From the NCBI GenBank assembly GCA_031553495.1, contig JAVBLN010000013.1, forward strand, positions 58,612-122,611: a DNA stretch of 64,000 nucleotides, in the 5' to 3' direction. The translations under genes were made by a program, and so were the position numbers. The notes beneath the pieces were generated by a model that had not been told where the DNA came from, did no database searches, and saw only the letters and a program-made list of their open reading frames with translations. Positions 44,724 to 52,925 of this stretch are shown here, one piece after another (positions within the stretch are counted from its first letter, which is position 1; every line of letters begins with the position of its first letter). Origin of the DNA: Pinibacter sp031553495. Its GTDB lineage: Bacteria; Bacteroidota; Bacteroidia; Chitinophagales; Chitinophagaceae.

Positions 44724-45338
44724 ATGAGTACAAAGAACTACTCAACATACACTGATGAGGAATTGATTGACTTTCTGCGTGAAAGCGATTCTTTGGCATT
44801 TGCTGAAATGTATCGCCGTTACTATAAGGATATTTATCATTATTTGATGGTGCTGATAAAGCTGCCGGATGTAGCTGAAGACCTCACGCATGAAATATTT
44901 TTGAAGATATGGGATGTAAGAAAAAAAATAAACATCACTAATAATTTTAAGGGTTATTTATTTCGCGTTTGTCATAACAAGGCCGTGGATGAAAACAAAA
45001 AAGTGGCCGCTAACCTAAATCTCAGGGATCAATTATTGTATCATTATAAGGCTTCCGAAATGCCAGAGGACACAACTGCCGGGCAATTAGTGCAGTATGA
45101 TAAACTGGTAGAGGAAGCGCTAAACTCCATTTCGCCTCAGCGTAGAAAGGTTTTCGAAATGTGCAAAAAGCATAATAAAAGTTACGCCGAGGTGGCCGAT
45201 GAACTGAATATTTCTATAAACACCGTTAAAGTACATATCTCCAAAACCCTTTCGTTGTTGAGGGATTTTATACTGCAAAAAGGCGATTTGTTTTTAGTAC
45301 TATGTATTTTTTGCGAGCATTTTAAATTTTTGCAGTAA
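44724..45338 (+). CDS. RNA polymerase ECF-type sigma factor (FecI-like)
   Basis: 204 residues. Region 2: FAEMYRRYYKDIYHYLMVLIKLPDVAEDLTHEIFLKIWDVR, the Bacteroidota FecI-like pattern, then NNFKGYLFRVCHNKAVDENKK. Region 4: ALNSISPQRRKVFEMCKKHNKSYAEVADELNISINTVKVHISKTLSLLRDF, a helix-turn-helix for the -35 element. It precedes the FecR anti-sigma gene and SusC/SusD genes, so it should activate that uptake locus on a signal relayed by the receptor. The 648-bp gap to fecR, filled by two repeat copies, is longer than usual. Confidence 0.93.
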   Translation: MSTKNYSTYTDEELIDFLRESDSLAFAEMYRRYYKDIYHYLMVLIKLPDVAEDLTHEIFLKIWDVRKKINITNNFKGYLFRVCHNKAVDENKKVAANLNLRDQLLYHYKASEMPEDTTAGQLVQYDKLVEEALNSISPQRRKVFEMCKKHNKSYAEVADELNISINTVKVHISKTLSLLRDFILQKGDLFLVLCIFCEHFKFLQ

Positions 45339-45509
45339 AGTGTTTGAATTTTATAGCACCCGTGCTCGAACGGATCTTTATCCATGCGGGCACAGAACGC
45401 AGAGCTGATAAGAGTTTTCATTGATGTAGTGTTTAAATTGCATCTTAATGTGATGTATCTTTTCAGCATGTTTTGTAAATCCAATAAACTTTAGAAGTGG
45501 TATGAGTAA

Positions 45510-45588
45510 ATTTTTTGGTACCGGCAGCAGCTTTTCATGGCATCATCGTTGCGTCGCATTTCATTCATCTGTAGTTTTTCATGGCAAC
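45510..45588 (+). repeat. Intergenic hairpin repeat, copy 17 (core version 2, degenerate)
   Basis: T-run, GGTACCGGCAGCAG, then CATCATCGTTGCGTCGCATT flanked by TTTTCATGGCA on both sides, as in copy 14. It faces copy 18. Confidence 0.68.
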
Positions 45589-45733
45589 TTTTTTTTAGTT
45601 GAAAATTGAAAGAATTATTGTGACAATGATTGAATTAATTGAGAATTGAGAGTTGAGAATGGAGAATGCTTTGTACACTGATTTTATGTGAAATTAAAAG
45701 CACTCATAACCCATAACTCAAAACTCATCACTT

Positions 45734-45815
45734 GTTGAATAGAAATTCTACCGTACAAGTGAGTGACACAACGATGCTTAATAGTAGCACTACCGCCGGT
45801 TCCATAAAAAAAACT
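45734..45815 (-). repeat. Intergenic hairpin repeat, copy 18
   Basis: On the minus strand: T-run, GGAACCGGCGGTA, GTGCT/AGCAT hairpin, intact core, GGTAGAATTTCTATTC. The tail GATGAGTTTTGAGTTATG (45712-45729) is shared with copies 4 and 11. Confidence 0.84.
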
Positions 45816-45986
45816 GCGCATTTTTTTGCTGCATTAAGTGTAACTCAACCAGCTTCTTAATAAGGCGCCATCACGGTTTTGGCTAATAGATTATCGTAAT
45901 CATCTGCGTACTATAAATTCGAATCCGAAAAAAAATTCTTTTTTAGAGTAATACTTTTTTTTATTTCACCGTCTTTTTTATGTAGC

Positions 45987-47207
45987 ATGGAAAAAAACGA
46001 AACATATTTTAGACAGCTGATACTTGGGTTTATTAAGAATTCTATTTCGCCGGAAGAAGTAAATGAGCTGTATGATTTTATTAACCGGGAGCCTGATAAA
46101 TACACGGAGATGATGGAGGAACCGGACGTGTTGTATCAAATAAAGTTGCAACTGAATAATCCTGTAAATGACATGTCGCAGGACGCTGACGAAAGATTAC
46201 AAAGCCGTTTGGCAACAGCTATTGAACTGGCAAGATCGGCCACTACACAGCAAAAGCCAATGCTGCGCAGGCTGGTTGCAAATTGGCGATGGGCGGCAGC
46301 AGCTATCTTTATTATAGCAGTGGGAGTATCGATATTAATGGTGTTGCAAAAAAAGGAAATGCAAAAGGAGCAGTTTGTTGATACGGGCACCAAAATACAA
46401 CAGGATGTGATGCCCGGTAAAGATGGCGCTATACTCACGCTTGCGGGCGGGCAGCAAATGCTACTGGATAGCATGGGAAATGGAATAGTTACCACGCAAG
46501 GGAAAACAACAATTTTAATTAGAAATGGATTACTGGTATATGATGCCGCTTCCACAAAAAACCAGGACGTAGTGTATAATACCATAACCACACCAAAAGG
46601 AAGACAATACCGTTTGCAACTTCCCGATGGTACGGAAGTGTGGCTGAATGCCGCGTCATCCATTACTTATCCAACGGCATTTACCGGCAACAGCAGAACT
46701 GTTACCATTACCGGCGAAGCCTATTTTGAAGTAACAAAAAATAAGTCGAAAGCATTTTACGTAAAAGTAAATGGCATGACGGTGGAAGTGTTGGGCACGC
46801 GTTTTAATATTAATAGTTATAGCGATGAAGGCAATATTAAAACCACACTTGTAGAAGGTAGCGTAAAGGTTACATCGGGCACCAACAACAAAACATTACA
46901 ACCGGGCGAACAGGCTGTGGCAGCGGCTTCCGCCAGTGCGCTAAAAGTGGTAAGTGATGTGAACATAGAGCAGATTATGGCATGGAAAGCAGGCATGTTC
47001 AACTTTAATAATGTTTCACTACAGGATGTAATGCGGCAATTGGCCAGGTGGTATGATGTGGAAATTGAATACAAAGGTGATATAAAGCCAAAGAAATTTG
47101 GTGGCGAAATACAACGTGATCTTAATTTATCGGAAGTGCTGGAAGGCCTTAAAGATATTGGCGTTCGTTTTAAAATAGAAGGCAAAAAATTAGTGGTGAT
47201 GCCTTAA
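45987..47207 (+). CDS. FecR-family anti-sigma factor
   Basis: 406 residues. The cytoplasmic N-terminus (1 to about 95) binds the sigma factor. One membrane helix lies at about 102-120 (WRWAAAAIFIIAVGVSILMVL). The periplasmic FecR domain (about 195-290) contains TPKGRQYRLQLPDGTEVWLNAASSITYP and TITGEAYFEVTKNKSKAFYVKV, then VLGTRFNINSY. The C-terminal DUF4974 secretin/STN-like domain (about 335-405) contains FNNVSLQDVMRQLARWYDVEIEY. It holds the upstream sigma factor inactive until the SusC receptor signals through its N-terminal STN domain. Confidence 0.95.
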   Translation: MEKNETYFRQLILGFIKNSISPEEVNELYDFINREPDKYTEMMEEPDVLYQIKLQLNNPVNDMSQDADERLQSRLATAIELARSATTQQKPMLRRLVANWRWAAAAIFIIAVGVSILMVLQKKEMQKEQFVDTGTKIQQDVMPGKDGAILTLAGGQQMLLDSMGNGIVTTQGKTTILIRNGLLVYDAASTKNQDVVYNTITTPKGRQYRLQLPDGTEVWLNAASSITYPTAFTGNSRTVTITGEAYFEVTKNKSKAFYVKVNGMTVEVLGTRFNINSYSDEGNIKTTLVEGSVKVTSGTNNKTLQPGEQAVAAASASALKVVSDVNIEQIMAWKAGMFNFNNVSLQDVMRQLARWYDVEIEYKGDIKPKKFGGEIQRDLNLSEVLEGLKDIGVRFKIEGKKLVVMP

Positions 47208-47722
47208 TCTCTGCAATGTTACAATACTAACACCTGCGAACACACTAAATACATTAATCATAGTAATTGATCAGGATAAACATTCTATACACAATCCTGG
47301 TTAAAAGTATAGTGTTACCAATAGTGATATTATGCTAAGAATATAATTGCGGATATACGTAAACGTTAAATATTGTTTTTATCAAAAAAGTAATTAGACC
47401 AAAACGCTAAAAATTAGAACAGCATAAATTTTTGCAATGATTTTTTTGGGGACCAGCGGTGTTGCTACTATTAAGCATTGTTGTGTCACTCACTTGTACT
47501 GTAGTAATGCTATTCAGCAAGGTGAAGCATTGTGCACAAATTTATACTGCGTATAGTAAAGTCACATCTATTCCTATTGTATTTATCGTAGAAAAGTTTA
47601 TTAGGATAATGTTTAGAGCTATTCAAACAAAACCGGAAATGAGCGAACATTTCCGGCTAATGTTTGAGTATTAAAATAAGGTTTTGACACGGCTTATTCA
47701 TTCACCCAAACAATGCAAATGT
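47208..47722. other. 515-bp region between the anti-sigma and SusC genes
   Basis: It holds hairpin-repeat copy 19 (47440-47514) and its ATACTGCGTATAGT tail. An ECF-dependent promoter for susC should lie here, but no consensus is recognisable by eye. No gene. Confidence 0.5.
47440..47514 (+). repeat. Intergenic hairpin repeat, copy 19
   Basis: T-run, GGGGACCAGC, TGCT/AGCA hairpin, intact core ending at 47498, TGTAGTAATGCTATTCAG. The tail CAAATTTATACTGCGTATAG (47537-47556) has the TATAC/GTATA palindrome. Confidence 0.84.
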
Positions 47723-50700
47723 ATGCAATTAAAAGCTCTTAGAACCAGCCTTCATGTTAAGTTGTTAGCCAACCGGCAATTAAGGCGGTTCGTTACCAAA
47801 ACTCTGTTAGTTATGAAGCTAACGATCATTCTACTCACCGCTACGGCGATGCATGTTTGCGCAAATGCCTCCTCGCAAACAGTAAATTTTTCCGGTAAAG
47901 ATGTGCCATTGGAAAAGATTTTTTCCATAGTAAAAGATCAAACCGGCTATGTATTCTTTTTTGATATGGCCGTACTGGACGGCAGCAAACCTGTAACCAT
48001 ATCAGTAAAGAACGAGCCGATGCATTCTTTCCTGCACAAGATATTGCAAACACAATCGTTGGATTATTCCATCAAGAAAAAAACTGTTTTCATCCGCAAG
48101 ATTCCAATAGTTGTGAAAGCTGTAGGAGCTGCAAATGCAATTGTTGATAGTGTATTGGAAGCGCCTTACTACACAGTAACCGGAAAAGTAGTTACGGACG
48201 ATGGAGTTGCACTTGCAGGCGCTACAATAACCAATAAAAATTCAAAGCAGTCTGTACCCTCCGGCAGTAGCGGAACTTTTTCCATCAACGCCAACGATGG
48301 CGATGTTCTCGCCATCTCGCATGTGGGCTATTTAAAAGTAGAAGTAAGACTTTCCTCCTCCAACTCAGCGGTAGTAGCCTTTGTAGAAAAATCATCAGCC
48401 GCCGCAGATGCTGAAAAAGAAAGCACGGCTATGCGTGTTGGCCAAACCGTTCCATTTGAAGGAGGTGGATTTACGATAAGGCTGGCAAAAGTATTATCGC
48501 AGTTGGATGAAGTGCAGGTGATAGCGTATGGAACGACGACAAGGAGGCTGAGTACAAGTAATATTTCTAGCGTAAAAGGAGACGTGCTGTCAAAATCACC
48601 GGTTCTTAATCCTTTACAGGCAATGCAGGGGAGAGTTCCAGGTATCACCATTGAATCATCCTCAGGACTGCCAGGTGCCGATATCAATGTAAGAATACAA
48701 GGACAAAATAGTATTACTAGGGGCAACAATCCTTTGTATATCGTAGATGGCATTCCTTATCCTTCTGATAATTTAAGGAATCAATCATGGATTTTAGGTA
48801 GAACTGAGCAAACAAAAAATGGGGAGAATAATTATGGTGGCTATAATCCCGGAAGTCCAATGAGGTTTATAAACATGAATGATATTGAATCAATAGAAGT
48901 ATTAAAAGATGCTGATGCCACAGCAATTTATGGAAGTCGGGGGGCTAACGGAGTAATTTTAATAACAACCAAAAAAGGGAAAGCGGGGCCAATAAAATTT
49001 GACCTAAATCTTCAGCAAGGCCTTGCTGAAGTTTCAAGAAAAATGAAGTTGTTAAATACACAGGAATACCTGGAAATGAGAAGAGAGGCTTATCGTAATT
49101 CAGGCCTGGCGGTTCCTGATAAGAATTCACTTCAGGAACCATCTAATTATGATTTGACTTTCTGGGATGAAAATAAATATACCGATTGGCAGGAAAAACT
49201 TATAGGAGGAACGGCGAAATATACTAACCTGTATGCAAGCGCCTCAGGAGGAACTGACAATATGCAATATTTGATCGGAACTACATATAGTAGACAAACG
49301 AGCGTTTTTCCAGTAGATTTTGCTACGCAATCCGCAGGGGTAAATATGAATTTGAATCTTGCTTCCGATAATAAAAAATTCAGATCTGAAATAAGCGCTC
49401 AATATTTTTTCAATAATAATGTTAATCCTAATGGAGGTGATCTTACCAGATATATCTACCGTGCCCCTAATGCACCAGATTTAAAAAACCCCGATGGTAC
49501 TTTAAATTGGGCTCCTTTACCAAATGGGGTTTCCTCAAATTCAAATCCTTTATGTGAGTATGAAAGCAGACTCAGAAACAATGTTTCAAATTTGATTAGT
49601 AATGCTAACATAAGTTTTGAAATTATTTCGGGTCTGGTGCTTAAAAGTACTTTTGGCTTCAACCAGCTACAAGGTGAGGAACTATTGACTACGCCCTTGA
49701 CATCTTATACGCCTGAGGTACTACCTTATGAAGTCAGACGTACAGCTGTGGTAAACGCTCGTACAACAACCTGGCAGGTTGAGCCACAGCTTACATATAG
49801 TAAATCTATAGCAAGGGGCAAATTAAATGTTTTATTGGGCACTACTTTTTCTGAAAATTACCAATATTCTCAACATATGTCAGGTTGGGGAGGCACAAAC
49901 GACTTATTGTTAGAAGATATTTCTTCTCATCCAAATGTCCGGGCTAATGCTGTGATTGCTCCCAAATATAAATATAGTGCCGGTTTTGCCAGAATAAATT
50001 ATGTGTGGAGGGATAAATATGTGGTGAACCTAAACGGCAGGAGAGATGGAAGTTCACGGTTTGGATCAGCTAATATTTTGCACAATTTTGGTTCCATAGC
50101 AGGTGCATGGTTATTCAGTAATGAAGGGTTTATTAAATCCGCACTTCCTTTTTTAAGTTTTGGTAAATTTCATGGTAGTTATGGCACTATTGGAAATGAC
50201 AATATTGGCAATTATTCTCAGTTAAGCTTATACCGGGTAACTGGGAATGGAGTGGATAAGCCTTACCAGGGAACAATTGCGCTGGGTCCTGTTGGTTTGC
50301 CTAACCCAAATCTTCAATGGGAAGAAATCCAAAAACTTTCATTAGGCCTGGATCTTGGTTTCTTTAATGACAGGCTGCTGATCAATACAATCTGGTATAG
50401 AAACCGATCTTCAAACCAATTAATGGGTTATGATCTTCCGAGGACTACAGGGTTTTATAATATTGACAGAAACTTTCCTGCAGAAATACAGAACACGGGA
50501 TGGGAGTTTACTTTGCAGAGTGTAAATATAGATGGTAAAAACTGGAAATGGACAACGGATGCGAATCTGACCATTCAACGGAATAAACTGTTAGCTTTTC
50601 CGGGAATTGAATCAACAGGTTACAGAAATAGGCTAACTGTAGGTAAGCCATTAAACATTGAGCGTTATTATCATTATTTGGGTGTAGATCCTGAAACAGG

Positions 50701-51265
50701 ATTGTACACTTTTGCAGATCAACACGGCACACCGACATATTCACCTGTTGAAGCCGACAAAACAGTTTACAGAAGTGCTTTTCCCATCTTCACCGCAGGG
50801 ATGACCAATACAATAAGCTATAAGAATTTTCAATTGGATTTTGTATTGCAAATAGTAAAACAATATGGAGTGAATTTAAGGCAAGGTGCTAATCCTGGAG
50901 GTATGACCAACCAACCATCCTTTGTGTTGGATCGATGGCAGAAGCCCGGGGATAAGGCCTCAATACAGAAATATAGTGTTACGTATGAAGGAAATGAGGG
51001 GAATGCATATAATTCTTATGGGGGTAGTGATGCCGGCTACGGAGATGCATCATTTGTTCGATTGAACAATATGACTGTCAGTTGGACCTTGCCTGAATCT
51101 TTTATAAAGAGCATCCGTTTAAAAAACGCAAGGGTCTTTATGCTTGGTCAAAATCTTTTTGTGCTGACCCCATATAAAGGTATAGATCCCGAACAGCGTA
51201 ATGGTTTTTATTCTTCACTGCCTCCCTTAAGAGTAGTGACATTTGGATTACAACTAACATTTTAA
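47723..51265 (+). CDS. SusC/RagA-type TonB-dependent receptor with STN signalling domain
   Basis: 1180-residue outer-membrane transporter. The frame is open to a TTG at 47684, but the ATG at 47723 is preferred. A signal peptide ends near ANASSQ (about residue 50). The STN domain (about 52-105; VNFSGKDVPLEKIFSIVKDQTGYVFF) lets it signal to FecR. A CarboxypepD_reg domain follows (about 150-215; YTVTGKVVTDDGVALAGATITN). The plug has LQAMQGRVPGITIE, NPLYIVDGIPYP, and the SusC hallmark IEVLKDADATAIYGSRGANGVILITTKKG. The barrel runs to a C-terminal FGLQLTF. Base composition drops from about 45-52% to about 32% G+C near codon 275, by spot counts. Confidence 0.95.
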   Translation: MQLKALRTSLHVKLLANRQLRRFVTKTLLVMKLTIILLTATAMHVCANASSQTVNFSGKDVPLEKIFSIVKDQTGYVFFFDMAVLDGSKPVTISVKNEPMHSFLHKILQTQSLDYSIKKKTVFIRKIPIVVKAVGAANAIVDSVLEAPYYTVTGKVVTDDGVALAGATITNKNSKQSVPSGSSGTFSINANDGDVLAISHVGYLKVEVRLSSSNSAVVAFVEKSSAAADAEKESTAMRVGQTVPFEGGGFTIRLAKVLSQLDEVQVIAYGTTTRRLSTSNISSVKGDVLSKSPVLNPLQAMQGRVPGITIESSSGLPGADINVRIQGQNSITRGNNPLYIVDGIPYPSDNLRNQSWILGRTEQTKNGENNYGGYNPGSPMRFINMNDIESIEVLKDADATAIYGSRGANGVILITTKKGKAGPIKFDLNLQQGLAEVSRKMKLLNTQEYLEMRREAYRNSGLAVPDKNSLQEPSNYDLTFWDENKYTDWQEKLIGGTAKYTNLYASASGGTDNMQYLIGTTYSRQTSVFPVDFATQSAGVNMNLNLASDNKKFRSEISAQYFFNNNVNPNGGDLTRYIYRAPNAPDLKNPDGTLNWAPLPNGVSSNSNPLCEYESRLRNNVSNLISNANISFEIISGLVLKSTFGFNQLQGEELLTTPLTSYTPEVLPYEVRRTAVVNARTTTWQVEPQLTYSKSIARGKLNVLLGTTFSENYQYSQHMSGWGGTNDLLLEDISSHPNVRANAVIAPKYKYSAGFARINYVWRDKYVVNLNGRRDGSSRFGSANILHNFGSIAGAWLFSNEGFIKSALPFLSFGKFHGSYGTIGNDNIGNYSQLSLYRVTGNGVDKPYQGTIALGPVGLPNPNLQWEEIQKLSLGLDLGFFNDRLLINTIWYRNRSSNQLMGYDLPRTTGFYNIDRNFPAEIQNTGWEFTLQSVNIDGKNWKWTTDANLTIQRNKLLAFPGIESTGYRNRLTVGKPLNIERYYHYLGVDPETGLYTFADQHGTPTYSPVEADKTVYRSAFPIFTAGMTNTISYKNFQLDFVLQIVKQYGVNLRQGANPGGMTNQPSFVLDRWQKPGDKASIQKYSVTYEGNEGNAYNSYGGSDAGYGDASFVRLNNMTVSWTLPESFIKSIRLKNARVFMLGQNLFVLTPYKGIDPEQRNGFYSSLPPLRVVTFGLQLTF

Positions 51266-51275
51266 CATCAGCATT

Positions 51276-52757
51276 ATGAAGAAGATATCTGTATACAAAT
51301 CCTCGCTTATTTTAAATAAAAAAGGATTGTTAGGCATAATTACCTGTTTATTTTTTCTTGCATTGGGATGCAAAAAATTTGCTGAAGTTGGTATCCCAAT
51401 TACTAATGTAACTGAGCAAAACGTTTATAGCAGTAATGGCACCGCAGCAGCGGTATTAACATCCTTATATATGGACTTAAGCCAGGACGTGAATTATATT
51501 CAGGCAGGTACTAGTCGTTTATTTTTTGTGGCAGGATTATTATCTGATGAATTAAAGCCTTATAATCCTTTAGATTATCATGCTTATTATCATAATGATA
51601 TTACTAGCTACAGTTCTCCTGATCTTTTTTGGACGGCATATGAGAATATATATGTTACCAATGCCGCTGTAGAAGGACTCAATAAATCTACGGGCTTAAC
51701 TCCGGGTACAAAAAAACAACTAATAGGAGAAGCAAAATTTATGAGGGCATTTTATTATTTCTATTTGGTGAATTTATATGGAGAGGTACCACTTATTTTG
51801 TCTACTGATTATACAGTAAATATGGGTTCTCCTAGAACTGCCACAGAGACAGTTTATCAACAGATTATTGCCGATTTATGTGCTGCAGATAGCTTGATGA
51901 GTGATAAATATCTTGACGGATTTGCTACCAATGAAACCTCAGAAAGATTACGCCCTAATAAATGGGTTGCTAAAGCACTGCTTGCGAGAACATATTTATA
52001 TACGGAAGAATGGGAAAAGGCTGAAACAGTGGCATCAGAAGTAATTAGCCATACAGCTCTATTTGAACTCCTAACATTAGATCAGGTTTTTTTAAAAAAT
52101 AGCCGTGAGACTTTGTGGGCTTTACAACCAGTATCTGTTGGTGAACTTAATGCGGGCGAGGGACAACTATTTGTACTGCCCTCTACTGGTCCTAATGGGG
52201 GAGATTATCCTGTTTATTTAAGTGATTTTGTATTACTGGCATTTGAATCAGGAGATCAGCGAAAGGTTAATTGGGTTGGGGCTGCATCTGGTTTTCATTA
52301 TCCTTATAAGTACAAAGCTGGCAGATTGGAAACTGCTAAGATTGAATATTCCTTGGTATTTAGATTGGCTGAGCTATACTTAATACGTGCGGAAGCAAGA
52401 ATACATCAGGACAAAATCGCGGAAGGAATTACAGATTTGAACAAAATAAGAGACAGGGCGACAGATAAATCAGCTCCGGCCACGGATCAACTAAAACAAT
52501 TAGCCTCAGATTTGTCAGAGGATATAGCAATAGATGCGGTGTTGCATGAACGTTATGTAGAGTTATTTACTGAATGGGGGCACCGTTGGCTGGATTTAAA
52601 GAGAACAAATACTATCGATGAACGAATGAAGATTGTTACTCCGGCTAAAGGCGGAGTGGAGTGGAAACCATTCCAGGCTCTATTTCCAATTCCTTTGCGT
52701 GAAATTCAATTAAATGCAGGTTTGGCTGGTCATCAGAATCCTGGATATATTGAATAG
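51276..52757 (+). CDS. SusD/RagB-type substrate-binding lipoprotein
   Basis: 493 residues, lipidated at Cys32 (LFFLALGC). It forms the lid on the SusC barrel. The family pattern is clear: WTAYENIYVTNAAVEGL, then GEAKFMRAFYYFYLVNLYGEVPLIL, KWVAKALLARTYLYTEEWEKA, and the C-terminal YSLVFRLAELYLIRAEARI, VLHERYVELFTEWGHRWLDLKR and FPIPLREIQLN. It follows susC by 10 bp. The ligand cannot be read from the sequence; the hydrolases downstream suggest oligopeptides. Confidence 0.95.
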   Translation: MKKISVYKSSLILNKKGLLGIITCLFFLALGCKKFAEVGIPITNVTEQNVYSSNGTAAAVLTSLYMDLSQDVNYIQAGTSRLFFVAGLLSDELKPYNPLDYHAYYHNDITSYSSPDLFWTAYENIYVTNAAVEGLNKSTGLTPGTKKQLIGEAKFMRAFYYFYLVNLYGEVPLILSTDYTVNMGSPRTATETVYQQIIADLCAADSLMSDKYLDGFATNETSERLRPNKWVAKALLARTYLYTEEWEKAETVASEVISHTALFELLTLDQVFLKNSRETLWALQPVSVGELNAGEGQLFVLPSTGPNGGDYPVYLSDFVLLAFESGDQRKVNWVGAASGFHYPYKYKAGRLETAKIEYSLVFRLAELYLIRAEARIHQDKIAEGITDLNKIRDRATDKSAPATDQLKQLASDLSEDIAIDAVLHERYVELFTEWGHRWLDLKRTNTIDERMKIVTPAKGGVEWKPFQALFPIPLREIQLNAGLAGHQNPGYIE

Positions 52758-52925
52758 AATATTTGAACAGTATGGTTTTCAGGCGAACTTAAATAATGAA
52801 TATTGGGGCTGTCTGTCTTGGCTGCCTACACCTTTGTTCAACAAACTATCAATTAAATTCTATTATCAGGAGTTTCAAACTTACAAACCTAACTGACTAG
52901 TTAAAAATAATGAAAGAATAACCAC

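Larger units (their letters stand above)
45339..45986. other. 648-bp repeat-filled region between sigma and anti-sigma genes
   Basis: It contains hairpin-repeat copies 17 and 18 facing each other, and between them short-period arrays: GAGAATTGAGAGTTGAGAAT (45641-45660) and CATAACCCATAACTCAAAAC (45705-45724). No gene is supported. Confidence 0.65.
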
